From: Colwellia sp. Arc7-D
Lineage (GTDB): Bacteria; Pseudomonadota; Gammaproteobacteria; Enterobacterales; Alteromonadaceae
Direction: 5' to 3'
DNA: 64,000 nucleotides
Assembly (NCBI RefSeq): GCF_003061515.1
Contig: NZ_CP028924.1
Location: 3,968,001-4,032,000, forward strand
The notes under the pieces are model-generated. The model was not told the origin of the DNA. It did no database searches and was given only the letters and a program-made list of their open reading frames with translations. Position numbers and translations under genes: made by a program. Positions 1 to 8,915 of this stretch are shown here, in pieces (position 1 is the first letter of the stretch; each line of letters opens with the position of its first letter).

Positions 1-1
1 C

Positions 2-1501
2 ACTGGTCAAAAAGGGCAAATCGCCGAAAAAATTCTTAAAGAAGTATGTGACCGACTAGGCTTCTTGGTTAACGTAGGTTTAAATTATCTTAACTTGTCA
101 CGCGCTGCAGGGACCTTGTCAGGTGGTGAAGCACAACGTATTCGTTTGGCTAGCCAAATTGGCGCTGGGCTAGTGGGCGTCATGTACGTTTTAGATGAGC
201 CGTCAATTGGCTTACATCAACGTGACAATGAACGCTTGTTAGAAACCTTGATTCATTTACGTGATTTAGGCAACACGGTTATCGTGGTTGAACATGATGA
301 AGATGCCATTCGCGCCGCAGATTACGTTATTGATATTGGCCCTGGCGCCGGTGTACATGGCGGTCATATTATTGCTGAAGGTAAAGTAGATGACATTTTA
401 GCGTGTGAAGAATCACTTACTGGCCAGTACTTGTCAGGTAGAGAAAGCATTGCCATACCTAAAAACAGAGTTCCTTTTGACAAAAACAATGTCGTTGAAT
501 TAAAAGGCGCAACAGGCAATAACTTAAAAAATGTTGATTTAATTATTCCTAATGGCTTAATGACCTGTGTTACTGGCGTTTCTGGTTCAGGTAAATCAAC
601 CCTGATTAACGACACCTTGTATAAGTTGGCGCACATTGAGTTAAATGGCGCTACAACGCAAGAGCCTGCTCCTCACAAAGAAATTATTGGCTTAGATTTA
701 CTCGACAAAGTTATCGATATTGATCAAAGTCCTATTGGCAGAACACCGCGTTCTAATCCTGCAACTTATACTGGGATTTTTACGGCTATTCGTGACATTT
801 TTGCTGCCACACAAGAGTCTCGTTCACGTGGTTATAAACCTGGGCGTTTTAGTTTTAACGTTAAAGGCGGGCGCTGTGAGGCTTGCCAAGGCGACGGATT
901 AATTAAAGTTGAAATGCACTTTTTACCTGATGTTTATGTACCTTGTGACGTTTGTAAAAGTAAACGCTATAACCGTGAAACTTTAGAAGTAAAATACAAA
1001 GGTAAAAGCATTCATGAAGTGCTAGATATGACCATTGAAGATGCCTTTGAATTTTTCGCCCCTATTCCAGCGGTAAAACGTAAGCTGCAAACTTTAATGG
1101 ATGTTGGTTTAAGTTATATCAAGCTTGGACAATCAGCAACCACCTTGTCAGGTGGTGAAGCACAACGTATTAAATTGGCTAAAGAGTTATCAAAACGAGA
1201 TACCGGTAAAACTTTATATATTTTGGATGAGCCAACCACTGGTTTACATTTTCACGATATTAAACAATTACTACAAGTTATCCATCGCTTGCGTGACCAT
1301 GGTAATACCATAGTGGTCATTGAGCATAATTTAGACGTGATAAAAACAGCTGACTGGATTGTAGATTTAGGTCCAGAAGGTGGTGGCGGTGGTGGTGAAA
1401 TATTAGTTACAGGTACACCAGAGCAAGTGGCTAAACATAAAGGCTCGCATACCGCGAGATTCTTAAAGCCATTACTAGCTAAAAACAAGTCATCTAAGTA
1501 A
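2..1501 (+). CDS. uvrA: UvrABC excinuclease subunit A, C-terminal part (5' end outside window)
   Basis: UvrA is the ATP-dependent damage sensor of nucleotide excision repair; it dimerises, scans DNA and loads UvrB. The reading frame is open from the first bases of the window, so the true start lies upstream and only about the last 499 residues are seen. Visible are two ABC signature motifs (LSGGEAQRI at about bases 117-143 and 1149-1175), the second Walker A motif (GVSGSGKST near base 580), the C-terminal zinc finger (CEAC near base 877 and CDVC near base 950) and two Walker B/D-loop segments (LDEP). The protein ends in the usual short lysine-rich tail and the gene is followed by a strong terminator. 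Identification is firm. Confidence 0.97.
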   Translation, partial: TGQKGQIAEKILKEVCDRLGFLVNVGLNYLNLSRAAGTLSGGEAQRIRLASQIGAGLVGVMYVLDEPSIGLHQRDNERLLETLIHLRDLGNTVIVVEHDEDAIRAADYVIDIGPGAGVHGGHIIAEGKVDDILACEESLTGQYLSGRESIAIPKNRVPFDKNNVVELKGATGNNLKNVDLIIPNGLMTCVTGVSGSGKSTLINDTLYKLAHIELNGATTQEPAPHKEIIGLDLLDKVIDIDQSPIGRTPRSNPATYTGIFTAIRDIFAATQESRSRGYKPGRFSFNVKGGRCEACQGDGLIKVEMHFLPDVYVPCDVCKSKRYNRETLEVKYKGKSIHEVLDMTIEDAFEFFAPIPAVKRKLQTLMDVGLSYIKLGQSATTLSGGEAQRIKLAKELSKRDTGKTLYILDEPTTGLHFHDIKQLLQVIHRLRDHGNTIVVIEHNLDVIKTADWIVDLGPEGGGGGGEILVTGTPEQVAKHKGSHTARFLKPLLAKNKSSK

Positions 1502-1550
1502 GCTGTTGATAGTGTAATAATCCCATCAAATTTCTCCTTGATGCTTCCCT

Positions 1551-1580
1551 AAAGGCTTGTTTTTTAACAAGCCTTTTTAT
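1551..1580 (+). terminator. Rho-independent terminator after uvrA
   Basis: A ten-base stem (AAGGCTTGTT pairing with AACAAGCCTT) closes a very short T-rich loop and is followed by a run of T. It lies about 50 bases after the uvrA stop codon. Confidence 0.85.
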
Positions 1581-1852
1581 TGTGTTCATTTTTACATAAG
1601 TTAAGTTTAGTGCTGCTGATAATTGATAGTCTCAGTAAACTGTCACGGTAAATAATCCTAGTAATTAAGCGAAAAATCTAAAGTAGCTTTAACGCCTATT
1701 ACTTAGATTGATGAACTGACTTTTCTGCAATTAAGCATCAACAGAACACCATGCAATTGAATAGTTTTTATCACTTATAATTGCTCACTTTCTTAATTCA
1801 ATTGGTATAAGATAACTCATCGAATTAAAACGGAAACTTAAGCAGTAAGTAA
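1581..1852. other. Intergenic region before the membrane protein/spermidine synthase pair
   Basis: About 270 AT-rich bases between the uvrA terminator and the next start codon. I see no open frame or RNA gene. The segment presumably holds the promoter of the downstream pair, but no convincing -35/-10 pair stands out. Confidence 0.4.
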
Positions 1853-2530
1853 ATGAATATAATAAATAACAATAATACGCCTTGGCAAAACCCTTTAATT
1901 TATTTATTGGCCTTTAGTAGTGGCTTTTGCATCATGAGCATTGAGCTATTAGGTGGTAGGATTTTAGCGCCATTTTTTGGCAGTAGTGTTCATATTTGGG
2001 GCAGTATCATTACTGTATTTATGCTGAGTTTATCTTTTGGTTACTTAGCCGGTGGGAAGCTATCGACAAAAAACGCATCTTTAAATCGCTATGGGTTAAT
2101 TTTTATTTGTGCTGGTATCACCATTTTACCCGTCGCTTTTTCTTCGCAATGGCTAATGGAAGCTATATTTCTAGCTATTGAAGATACGCGATATGGTTCG
2201 TTATTAGCGTCAATGGCCTTATTTTTTATCCCTACAGTGATACTCGGTATGATTTCACCTTACTCAGTGCGTTTGCTAGTTACTGATAAAGATAAAAGTG
2301 GTCAAGTGGCGGGGTTTCTCTACTTTGTATCAACACTGGGCAGCGCATTAGGGACTATAATTACTTCTTTCTATTTGGTTTTACTGTTCGAGGTTAACGA
2401 TATTATTATGGTATGTAGTGCCGTACTGATATTTCTTGGTGTAAGTGCCATGATATTTAATCGTATTAATCAACAAAAACAAAGTCACAATAACAACGCG
2501 CTTCATCAGCAAGGGACAGCACATGAATAA
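1853..2530 (+). CDS. Multi-spanning membrane protein of the spermidine-synthase-associated (fused MFS type) family
   Basis: A 225-residue integral membrane protein with about six hydrophobic segments, beginning near residue 15 (LIYLLAFSSGFCIMSIELLG). The N-terminal motif with SIELLGGRILAPFFG is typical of the membrane half of 'fused MFS/spermidine synthase' proteins, where a transporter-like domain precedes a spermidine-synthase-like methyltransferase fold. Here the two halves are separate genes: this stop codon overlaps the start of the next gene by eight bases (ATGAATAA), so the two are translationally coupled and probably act as one complex in the inner membrane. Substrate and reaction are unknown for this family; export or modification of a polyamine-like compound is only a guess. 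Confidence 0.75.
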   Translation: MNIINNNNTPWQNPLIYLLAFSSGFCIMSIELLGGRILAPFFGSSVHIWGSIITVFMLSLSFGYLAGGKLSTKNASLNRYGLIFICAGITILPVAFSSQWLMEAIFLAIEDTRYGSLLASMALFFIPTVILGMISPYSVRLLVTDKDKSGQVAGFLYFVSTLGSALGTIITSFYLVLLFEVNDIIMVCSAVLIFLGVSAMIFNRINQQKQSHNNNALHQQGTAHE

Positions 2531-3434
2531 ATTTGTTTTTACACTTATTATTATCAGTGGTTTACTCATTGGCTCAATATTAAGTACGCAAGCAATAGCC
2601 AAAACTATCCACAGTGAACGCTCGTTATACCGGAACATATTGGTGGAAGAAAGCAAGGGCTTACGCTGCTTAAAATTTAATGTGAAAAGCTCGAAAACTC
2701 AACAAAGCTGCATGTTGGTTGATGACCCACAACGCTTAGTTTTTAATTATACCAAAATGCTATTTTCAAGCTTATTACTAAACCCTAACCCTGAGCGTAT
2801 ATTAATTATTGGTTTAGGTGGCGGCACAATGTCGAACGCTTTACACCAAATATACCCTAAGGCCACGATTACTAATGTAGAAATAGATCCCGCCGTGATT
2901 AAAGTTGCGCGTAACTACTTTACATTTTTCGAAAACGACCACATTACCGCGATAGCACAAGACGGGCGTATTTTTGTAAAGCGTGAATCAATAAAAAAAC
3001 AACAATATGATTGGATAATTCTCGACGCGTTTAACGGTGACTACATACCTGAACATTTAATGACGCAAGAGTTTTTACAAGAAGCTAAGAATTTACTCAG
3101 TGCCAACGGGGTATTAGCAGCAAACACATTCTCGGTAAGTGACTTATATAATTATGAGTCGGCGACTTATAAATCTGTTTTTGGTGATTTTTTCAATGTG
3201 AGAAATAATAACAACAGTAATCGCATTATATTAGCGAGTGCGAAACCCTTGCCGAGTAATGAAGTGATAGCAGCGCGAGCATTAGCGCTTAACGATAAGT
3301 TATTACCCTTTAATGTCGATATTACAGAAATTAGCCGCCAAATGACTTCAACGGCAACCACACAAGACTGGCCAAAAAATTCACCCATATTAACCGACCA
3401 GTATTCACCTGCAAACTTATTGAATTTAAAGTAA
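2523..3434 (+). CDS. Spermidine synthase-like protein with N-terminal membrane anchor
   Basis: A 303-residue protein starting with a hydrophobic segment (residues about 5-25) followed by a spermidine-synthase-like Rossmann methyltransferase fold. The glycine-rich SAM-type motif IIGLGGGTMSNAL (about residue 95), the acidic end of strand two (NVEIDPAVIKVA, about residue 120), the AQDGRIFV loop and the YDWIILDAF motif (about residue 160) are all present. Classical SpeE catalyses aminopropyl transfer from decarboxylated SAM to putrescine; whether this relative does so is not known, since the aminopropyltransferases lack a membrane anchor. It overlaps the preceding membrane gene by eight bases, arguing for a joint function. 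Confidence 0.75.
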   Translation: MNKFVFTLIIISGLLIGSILSTQAIAKTIHSERSLYRNILVEESKGLRCLKFNVKSSKTQQSCMLVDDPQRLVFNYTKMLFSSLLLNPNPERILIIGLGGGTMSNALHQIYPKATITNVEIDPAVIKVARNYFTFFENDHITAIAQDGRIFVKRESIKKQQYDWIILDAFNGDYIPEHLMTQEFLQEAKNLLSANGVLAANTFSVSDLYNYESATYKSVFGDFFNVRNNNNSNRIILASAKPLPSNEVIAARALALNDKLLPFNVDITEISRQMTSTATTQDWPKNSPILTDQYSPANLLNLK

Positions 3435-3470
3435 GCGTTAAAACAGTGATGTAATACATGTCAAATTACC

Positions 3471-3513
3471 AAGGTATAGGCAACAACTTAGCCTATACCT
3501 TGTTGCCTATACC
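3471..3513. repeat. Nested inverted repeats between convergent genes
   Basis: GGTATAGGCAACAA (3473-3486) pairs perfectly with TTGTTGCCTATACC (3500-3513). Inside it a second, competing hairpin can form: AAGGTATAGGC (3471-3481) with GCCTATACCTT (3491-3501). It lies between two convergent genes and overlaps the last codons of the minus-strand one, so it probably ends transcription in either direction, although there is no long T run. Confidence 0.6.
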
Positions 3514-4113
3514 CAGCTTTAATTCATGCATGTAATTCACTAGCGCTTGATGCTCAGCGGATGGGGATTTACTCAATGCGGCAGTTACGCCTTGTTGATC
3601 TTCTATCGACCGATGCTGACCTAGCTTAGCTTTAGCCTCAACAACTTCAATTGAAATTTTAAAACCAACAATACCTCGAGATAATTTTTCTTGATACTCG
3701 GCACTCACCACATCTCGGTCAACTAACAGTTCAGGTTCGAACTTTTGCATAAGTAATTCAAGTGCCTGTGTTGTCGCGTCTGCCGTTAATATTTCAGCGC
3801 AGCCTTTAATATGTATGGCCGCATAGTTCCAAGTAGGTACCGCAGGTTTATTGTTATACCAAGTTGGAGAAATGTACCCATGTGGACCATGAAATATCAC
3901 TAGATGTTGCTGAGATACATCTTCACTTAGTTCGCGCCAATGTGGATTAATACGTGCAAAGTGGCCAATTAAGCAATGGTTTTCTAGATCTAACATTAAC
4001 GGGACATGGGTCGACTGCAATGACGGTGAAACGATTGTGGCAAAGCTATGCTTTTCAATAAAAGCAAAAATATCAGCTTGCTTCTCTAACTGCCATTTTT
4101 CAGGAACATGCAT
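3493..4113 (-). CDS. FMN-binding negative transcriptional regulator, PaiB family
   Basis: A 206-residue protein with the split-barrel FMN-binding fold of the PaiB family. Recognisable are the N-terminal FAFIEKHSFATIVS segment, the HVPLML strand, the GHFARINPHW motif and the highly conserved segment with YISPTWY followed by PTWNY (about residues 95-115). In Bacillus, PaiB acts with PaiA in repression of sporulation and protease genes; in marine gammaproteobacteria the family is common and its role is unknown, perhaps a flavin-dependent enzyme rather than a DNA-binding regulator. It is monocistronic and convergent with the spermidine-synthase-like gene. Confidence 0.85.
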   Translation of the reverse strand: MHVPEKWQLEKQADIFAFIEKHSFATIVSPSLQSTHVPLMLDLENHCLIGHFARINPHWRELSEDVSQQHLVIFHGPHGYISPTWYNNKPAVPTWNYAAIHIKGCAEILTADATTQALELLMQKFEPELLVDRDVVSAEYQEKLSRGIVGFKISIEVVEAKAKLGQHRSIEDQQGVTAALSKSPSAEHQALVNYMHELKLGIGNKV

Positions 4114-4152
4114 AGATTTAGTTACCGTTTCTCGTTTTTACTAACCACAAAG

Positions 4153-5115
4153 TTAATTTTTATTTTTTAAGCTTAAGCGTTTTTTTCCCGTTGATGTTGC
4201 TGCTGGTTTTTTGACATCAATACGCGTTAAGGTACGTGAAGAAGCAGGTGATTTAGACACGATGCTTTTACTGTCGTGTTTAATGTCGGCAATATCTACC
4301 TTTACTGCTGTATCATTCACTTCTGTTTCTGCTTCGTTAAAATCATCCGCATTAATTTCTTTTTCAATAAAATCATCATCAAGCGCAGTTTTACGAGATC
4401 CAGCTACCGCAGTATTGATTTCAGCCATTTCACTTACGGTTAAATCTCGCCATTCTCCTGGACGCAATTGACCAAGTTCAACTTTCATAATGCGTGAACG
4501 CTTTAACTCAATCACTTCATAATCAAGATATTCACACATGCGACGAATTTGTCGATTTAGTCCTTGCGTCAAAATGATACGAAAAACAAATTTACTCTCT
4601 GGTTTAACCTTACAAGGTTTGGTAATGGTACCTAAAATTGGCACACCTTTGGACATACGTTCAATAAACCGTTCGCTGATTGGCTTATCTACTTTTACGA
4701 TATATTCTTTGTCGTGAGCGTTTTCAGCACGCAATATTTTATTAACAATATCGCCGTCACTGGTGAGGAATATTAACCCTTCTGAAGGTTTATCTAAGCG
4801 GCCAATAGGAAATATACGTTTAGTGTGACCAATCGCATCAATAATATTACCTTTAACATGACGTTCAGTAGTACAGGTAATGCCTACCGGCTTGTTATAA
4901 GCAATATAAACACGGTCAGTATGGTTACTAGCACTGGCTTTAATCTCATTACCGTCAACACAAACTTTATCGCCCGACACAACTTTAGTGCCTAGCTCTG
5001 GAATCTTGCCATTAATGGTCACACGATTATTTTCGATTAACTTATCGGCAAATCGGCGCGAACAATAACCCGAGTCGCTAATATATTTGTTGAGACGTTT
5101 TTCGTAACTTGACAC
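4153..5115 (-). CDS. rluF: 23S rRNA pseudouridine synthase RluF
   Basis: RluF converts U2604 (and partly U2605) of 23S rRNA to pseudouridine. The 320-residue protein has an N-terminal S4 RNA-binding domain (residues about 5-65, [21 protein letters not shown]) and a RluB/E/F-type catalytic domain. The catalytic aspartate sits in the motif [18 protein letters not shown] (about residue 102), and the NRQIRRM motif typical of this family occurs near residue 188. The C-terminal tail (about 90 residues) is charged, low in complexity and lysine-rich at the end, which is usual for RluF. The start ATG is the only one giving a complete S4 domain. Confidence 0.92.
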   Translation of the reverse strand: MSSYEKRLNKYISDSGYCSRRFADKLIENNRVTINGKIPELGTKVVSGDKVCVDGNEIKASASNHTDRVYIAYNKPVGITCTTERHVKGNIIDAIGHTKRIFPIGRLDKPSEGLIFLTSDGDIVNKILRAENAHDKEYIVKVDKPISERFIERMSKGVPILGTITKPCKVKPESKFVFRIILTQGLNRQIRRMCEYLDYEVIELKRSRIMKVELGQLRPGEWRDLTVSEMAEINTAVAGSRKTALDDDFIEKEINADDFNEAETEVNDTAVKVDIADIKHDSKSIVSKSPASSRTLTRIDVKKPAATSTGKKRLSLKNKN

Positions 5116-5248
5116 TGGCTATCCTAAATAAGATCGGTAAATAATGGTGTGTTCTACATTTGATTAAAGCTATTTTACCTAACTTTTGTCACACTGTAGA
5201 GTAATGTTATTAAAAGCAGTAAAAAATACAACAAACAAAGGTGTAAAT

Positions 5249-5788
5249 ATGAAAATAGTCGCATTTGGTGCCAGTACCAGTAGTAAATCAATCAATAAGC
5301 AACTTGCCATGTATGCCGGGCGCTTAGCGACTGAAATCAACCCAAGTATTGAAGTAGAAGTACTCGATTTAAATGATTATGAACTCCCTCTTTTTAGTCA
5401 AGATAAAGAAGCTGAATTGGGCCAACCTGAAGCGGCAAAAGCCTTTTTTAACAAACTTGGGGAGAGTGATGCCATTATTATTTCTTTTGCTGAACATAAT
5501 GGTAGTTACAGTGCAGCCTATAAAAACTTATTTGACTGGACTTCACGCATCAATCAAAAACTTTTCCAAAGTAAGCCAATGTTATTACTGGCCACTTCAC
5601 CGGGCGCAGGCGGCGCAGTAACGGTGTTAGCCGCAGCTACAGGCTCAGCACCTTATTTTTCTGGGGAAGTAAAAGCTTCGTTATCTGTGCCTAGCTTTTT
5701 CGACAACTTTGATACTGATAAGGCTTCATTAACCAATACTGAGTTAGATTTAAAATTGAAAGCCGCAGTGCAAAGCTTACTTGCATAG
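5249..5788 (+). CDS. NADPH-dependent FMN reductase family protein
   Basis: A flavodoxin-like oxidoreductase of 179 residues. It begins MKIVAFGASTSSKSINKQLA, where the GASTSS segment matches the phosphate-binding loop of flavin reductases, and has the middle motif with EHNGSYSAAYKNLFDW (about residues 80-95) seen in NAD(P)H:FMN/quinone reductases of the ChrR/SsuE type. I chose the ATG at 5249 because it has an AAAGGTG ribosome site eight bases in front; a longer frame from a TTG at 5186 adds a poorly conserved stretch. The gene is convergent with a small lipoprotein gene, with a shared inverted repeat between. Confidence 0.85.
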   Translation: MKIVAFGASTSSKSINKQLAMYAGRLATEINPSIEVEVLDLNDYELPLFSQDKEAELGQPEAAKAFFNKLGESDAIIISFAEHNGSYSAAYKNLFDWTSRINQKLFQSKPMLLLATSPGAGGAVTVLAAATGSAPYFSGEVKASLSVPSFFDNFDTDKASLTNTELDLKLKAAVQSLLA

Positions 5789-5800
5789 CAGCCAATAAGA

Positions 5801-5827
5801 TCCTAAAGCTTATTATAAGCTTTAGGA
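5801..5827. terminator. Bidirectional terminator hairpin
   Basis: TCCTAAAGCTTA and TAAGCTTTAGGA form a perfect 12-base stem with a three-base loop, followed by T-rich sequence on the plus strand. It lies 12 bases after the FMN reductase stop and overlaps the last codons of the convergent small lipoprotein gene. Confidence 0.75.
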
Positions 5828-5983
5828 TTTATCAGTGGCGTTAATTTGTCCGTTTACAATAACATCGGGTTGCTTAGCTTTGTTACCCACCGTTACTTTT
5901 GCACCTTGGTTACAGACAGAAAAAGAACTACAAGCAGCAAGAGTAAACACAATGATGATAAGAAATAATAATTTAAATTTCAT
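5822..5983 (-). CDS. Small lipoprotein of 53 residues
   Basis: This short gene is easy to miss. The start codon at 5983 has an AAAGGG ribosome site seven bases in front, and translation gives a signal sequence MKFKLLFLIIIVFTLAAC with a clear lipobox (LAAC, Cys18), then a short hydrophilic mature part ending in DVIVNGQINATDKS. The protein would be a lipid-anchored peptide of about 36 residues with one further cysteine (Cys24). It begins nine bases after the stop of the YjdF-like membrane gene on the same strand, so both are probably one operon. I do not recognise a family; the role is unknown. Confidence 0.75.
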   Translation of the reverse strand: MKFKLLFLIIIVFTLAACSSFSVCNQGAKVTVGNKAKQPDVIVNGQINATDKS

Positions 5984-5992
5984 ATTTACCCT

Positions 5993-6616
5993 TTAATGTT
6001 GACTGTTGACGACTAATTTAGCGAGTTGTCGATCATGATATTTAGCGAGTAAGATAAGTGACATAATCGCGCCAACTAATGCTAATGCCATATCTGATTG
6101 TGTATCCCAAATATAACCTTGTGTACCCAGAAATGCTTCCGCATTTTCGCCTGAAGCAACGGCCACCCACCACTCTATTAATTCATAAAATGCGCTAAAA
6201 GCTAAACAAATAGCAACAATAATCACATTTAACCAAGCCCTACCATTAACAACGCCTTTGCGGATAAGAATTTCACGGGCCAGTAAAGCAGGTACAAAAC
6301 CTTGGAAGAAATGACCAACTTTATCGTAATTATTACGCTCAGATCCCATCCAATTAGCAATGGTATCGAATAACGGCACTTCCGCATAGGTGTAGTGTCC
6401 GCCCACCATTAAGACGATACAATGCAGTAAGATAAAATTATAAAGTAAACGTGTTAACGCAAAGTTTTTGAAACTTATGACCATTAACACCAAGCCAATA
6501 ATGGCCGGTAATACTTCTAAAAACCACGTAAATTGATCTTTCGGTCCTATACCCGACCAAATCAAAACAATAAAATAAAGCGTTAACCAAAGAACTTTTA
6601 ACATGTTAAATACCAT
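5993..6616 (-). CDS. YjdF/DUF2238 family inner-membrane protein
   Basis: A 207-residue integral membrane protein with about six hydrophobic segments. The family marks are the GGHYTYAEVPLFD motif (about residue 72), NNYDKVGHFFQGFVPAL (about residue 95) with its conserved DKVGHF, and the FSAFYELIEWW segment (about residue 140) followed by GTQGYIWDTQSDM (about residue 165). These polar residues inside the membrane are conserved throughout DUF2238, but no function is established. A second methionine (residue 5) is a possible start. The small lipoprotein gene follows nine bases downstream, and a further membrane gene lies upstream on the same strand. Confidence 0.85.
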   Translation of the reverse strand: MVFNMLKVLWLTLYFIVLIWSGIGPKDQFTWFLEVLPAIIGLVLMVISFKNFALTRLLYNFILLHCIVLMVGGHYTYAEVPLFDTIANWMGSERNNYDKVGHFFQGFVPALLAREILIRKGVVNGRAWLNVIIVAICLAFSAFYELIEWWVAVASGENAEAFLGTQGYIWDTQSDMALALVGAIMSLILLAKYHDRQLAKLVVNSQH

Positions 6617-6653
6617 TGAATAAATAAAAAAACACTAACGAATTAAGTAATAC

Positions 6654-7022
6654 TTATATCGATGTGTAAACTATATAACCACCGAAAATTAAAGAGAATA
6701 GACCAAAAAATCTAAATGTAGATCTAAACTTTGTCGCCGACCACAGCGCAAATGTTCGATGTTTTTTTGCGCCCACAACATATAAAGTGGCGGCAGCAAT
6801 TAACATCAAGTATCCCAACACTACATTGATAGTAGGCGCCAATGTTAGTGGTGAGTAATAAACAAAAACCACACCAAAAAATAGCCGACTCATCATTTCG
6901 AAAATATGAAAGTATGTTAGCTGGCTAAAGCGAATAATACCTTTTGAAAAAGCATGAGGACTGATGATCATCAACAAACTTAACGCCATCATCATTAGAC
7001 CAAAACCCGTGATCAATATCAT
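6654..7022 (-). CDS. Small four-helix membrane protein, function unknown
   Basis: A 122-residue very hydrophobic protein with about four predicted transmembrane segments (roughly residues 1-22, 40-58, 65-84 and 103-120). The loop after helix three is basic (GAKKHRT). I do not recognise a family by name. It lies on the same strand as, and 30 bases downstream of, an antibiotic-biosynthesis-monooxygenase-type gene, and 37 bases upstream of the YjdF-like gene, so a run of small envelope genes may be cotranscribed. The coding call rests on a clean open frame, membrane-protein composition and the operon-like spacing. Confidence 0.65.
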   Translation of the reverse strand: MILITGFGLMMMALSLLMIISPHAFSKGIIRFSQLTYFHIFEMMSRLFFGVVFVYYSPLTLAPTINVVLGYLMLIAAATLYVVGAKKHRTFALWSATKFRSTFRFFGLFSLIFGGYIVYTSI

Positions 7023-7052
7023 AAAAAGTACCGTCTACTTTTCTGCTTTATC

Positions 7053-7331
7053 TTACTTGTAATAATTTCCCTTAGGCGCGGCACCAAACAAGCTCATCGC
7101 TGCTTGCATTTCATCTTGTGGATAGTTGGTGATGGCAAGTTGGTGGCTTTCTATATCAACCCAACGCTCTATCATCATAAACTGATCGCTGTGTTCATTA
7201 TGCTTTAAAAGCTGACATGAAATGCAGCCTTCAGCACTTGAAATATAAGGCACAAGGGTTTGTAAAAATGAAAAAAGTTCGGCTGATTTTTCAGCTGCTG
7301 CAGTAAATTCGTTAATGCGGGTTATGTTCAT
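7053..7331 (-). CDS. Antibiotic biosynthesis monooxygenase (ABM) domain protein
   Basis: A 92-residue single-domain protein with the ferredoxin-like ABM fold: an opening strand with MNITRINEF, a helix (SAELFSFLQTLVPYISSAEGC), the central strand ending in EHSDQFMMIERWVDIESHQLAI, where the E-R-W motif is the family hallmark, and a final helix. Members include YgiN-like quinol monooxygenases and many small dimeric proteins with no known substrate. The gene is preceded by a ribosome site (AGAGGATACT) and sits near an HxlR regulator and an oxidoreductase, a frequent neighbourhood for electrophile and quinone stress genes. Confidence 0.8.
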   Translation of the reverse strand: MNITRINEFTAAAEKSAELFSFLQTLVPYISSAEGCISCQLLKHNEHSDQFMMIERWVDIESHQLAITNYPQDEMQAAMSLFGAAPKGNYYK

Positions 7332-7648
7332 AGTATCCTCTTAAAGCTCATTATTTCATCATAAACAGCTAACGTATTTATTTGCTAGCTCATGTATTAT
7401 TTCAGGTTATTAAAATTGAATGCTTTCTTCTTTTTACAATCCATATTCCTTAGTATTTAGTATTTAGTATTTAGACTAGGGAAATGCAAAACATGAGCGC
7501 CATTAGCACACGTGTTGTCCGAACCCCGAACAACCTAGTTAAACAAACGTTGATTAAAATAAACAATCATGTGCTTTAAAACCTAACAAGCCACTTTTAA
7601 TGTAATGATATTAAGAGAGACAGAGGCTCAACTCGACCTTACCATACA
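7332..7648. other. Intergenic region with short tandem TAGTATT repeat
   Basis: About 317 bases with no gene that I can support. It contains three consecutive copies of a seven-base unit (TTAGTAT) around 7450-7473. The remainder is AT-rich sequence that presumably holds the promoter of the ABM gene. Confidence 0.45.
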
Positions 7649-7987
7649 TTAGTTATTATCAATTTCTCGTTGTAATTGTTCTAAAGCCTCAGTAATAGTT
7701 AAAAATTTCTTTCCGAATGTAGTCACATGGTATTCCACACGTGGCGGCAATTCATTAAAACTCAAACGTTCTAAAATGCCAAATTCAATATTTTTCTTCA
7801 AACAAACATTTAACACTTTTGTCGTTAATCCTTCAACATTACGCACCATTTCACCTGGGCGATTAATTCCATTAGACAATAATTGATAAACCGTTAAAGA
7901 CCATTTACACCCATATATGGTTTCAACCATACGTGCGCTGTCCAAAGGAGGTGTTTTTCTTGAAATTATTTTTTCATTATTATTCAT
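7649..7987 (-). CDS. HxlR family transcriptional regulator
   Basis: A 112-residue winged-helix protein of the HxlR type: the GCKWSLTVYQLLSNGINRPGEM segment (about residues 26-47) matches the family's W-x-L/I-x-I-L-x-x-L helix, followed by the recognition helix area LTTKVLNVCLKKNIEFGILER and the wing PPRVEYHVTTFGKKF. Family members respond to aldehydes, quinones or oxidants. Normal HxlR proteins carry a conserved cysteine near the N-terminus, here Cys27. The gene is divergent from a short-chain dehydrogenase, the usual arrangement for HxlR and its target, with inverted repeats in the 115-base gap. Confidence 0.88.
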   Translation of the reverse strand: MNNNEKIISRKTPPLDSARMVETIYGCKWSLTVYQLLSNGINRPGEMVRNVEGLTTKVLNVCLKKNIEFGILERLSFNELPPRVEYHVTTFGKKFLTITEALEQLQREIDNN

Positions 7988-7993
7988 AAAGAT

Positions 7994-8102
7994 GTACCCA
8001 AAAGTACCTACCCCACTAATTTGTGCCTACTTTTCAACAAGTAAAATTGCTCGCTAAACTGCTCTTACTTTAGCAATTGTAGACAATAATTTGGAGTAAA
8101 AT
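7994..8102. promoter_or_regulatory. Divergent promoter region with candidate HxlR operators
   Basis: Two inverted repeats lie between the divergent HxlR and dehydrogenase genes. AAAAGTA (8000-8006) pairs with TACTTTT (8028-8034), and AATTGCT (8045-8051) pairs with AGCAATT (8072-8078). HxlR regulators bind dyads between divergent promoters, so these are candidate operators. A GGAG ribosome site at 8093-8096 serves the dehydrogenase. Confidence 0.45.
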
Positions 8103-8870
8103 ATGAGTATTTCGAAAAACACATTAGCCGTTATTATCGGTGGTTCAAGTGGAATGGGATTAGCAACAGCAAAACAGCTAGCCGCGCAAGGAATTGAGCT
8201 TATTATTGTTGGTCGTGACAGCGACAAGCTTAATGCAGTTAAACAAGAACTTTCTGCGTTAACCCGCATTGAAACATATTCAGTAGATTTATATAACCAA
8301 ATCCAAGTAGATGATTTTAATAAATATATCAACACATTACCTCGACATATAAATTACTTAGTAAACGCTGCTGGTTATTTTAAACCGACTAGCTTTCTTG
8401 AACATAATAACGAGGTATACGATCAATATATGGAGTTAAATCGTGCAACATTTTTCATCTCACAAGCCGTTGCCAAGAATATGATCAAGTATCAGTCTGG
8501 CGCAATTGTAAATATTGGTTCTATGTGGGCTAAACAAGCGATAAAGGCAACCCCATCTTCAGCTTACTCTATGGCGAAGGCAGGTTTACATTCATTAACT
8601 CAGAATATGGCTATGGAATTAGCCGAATTTAATATTCGGGTTAATGCCGTGGCTCCTGCTGTTGTAAAAACACCTATATATCATTCTTTTATTGAGCCAA
8701 AAGATATTGACACTGCACTAGCTGGTTTAGATGCCTTTCACCCAATTGGAAGAATTGGTCAAGCTGACGACATCGCCAACAGTGTTAGTTTCTTACTGAG
8801 TAATAAAGCAGATTGGGTGACCGGTGCTATTTGGGATCATGACGGTGGTGTCATGGCTGGTAGAAACTAA
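8103..8870 (+). CDS. Short-chain dehydrogenase/reductase (SDR) family oxidoreductase
   Basis: A 255-residue classical SDR. Residues 11-18 hold the cofactor loop GGSSGMGL, the NAAG motif follows near residue 88 (LVNAAGYF), and the catalytic serine and YxxxK pair are in [20 protein letters not shown] and the following K-A-G (Tyr about 154, Lys about 158). [12 protein letters not shown] near residue 180 and [13 protein letters not shown] at the end are typical. Arg in the second-strand loop (VGRDSDK) suggests NADP(H). The substrate cannot be told. The neighbouring divergent HxlR gene probably controls it. The ATG has a good ribosome site and the gene ends in a terminator. Confidence 0.9.
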   Translation: MSISKNTLAVIIGGSSGMGLATAKQLAAQGIELIIVGRDSDKLNAVKQELSALTRIETYSVDLYNQIQVDDFNKYINTLPRHINYLVNAAGYFKPTSFLEHNNEVYDQYMELNRATFFISQAVAKNMIKYQSGAIVNIGSMWAKQAIKATPSSAYSMAKAGLHSLTQNMAMELAEFNIRVNAVAPAVVKTPIYHSFIEPKDIDTALAGLDAFHPIGRIGQADDIANSVSFLLSNKADWVTGAIWDHDGGVMAGRN

Positions 8871-8915
8871 AATATAAAACTTTCAGTCACTAAATAACGC
8901 TTAATATTGATAGAT

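Noticed and set aside
5186..5248. N-terminal extension of the FMN reductase from a TTG
   Set aside because: A good ribosome site and the conserved start KIVAFGAS support the ATG at 5249.
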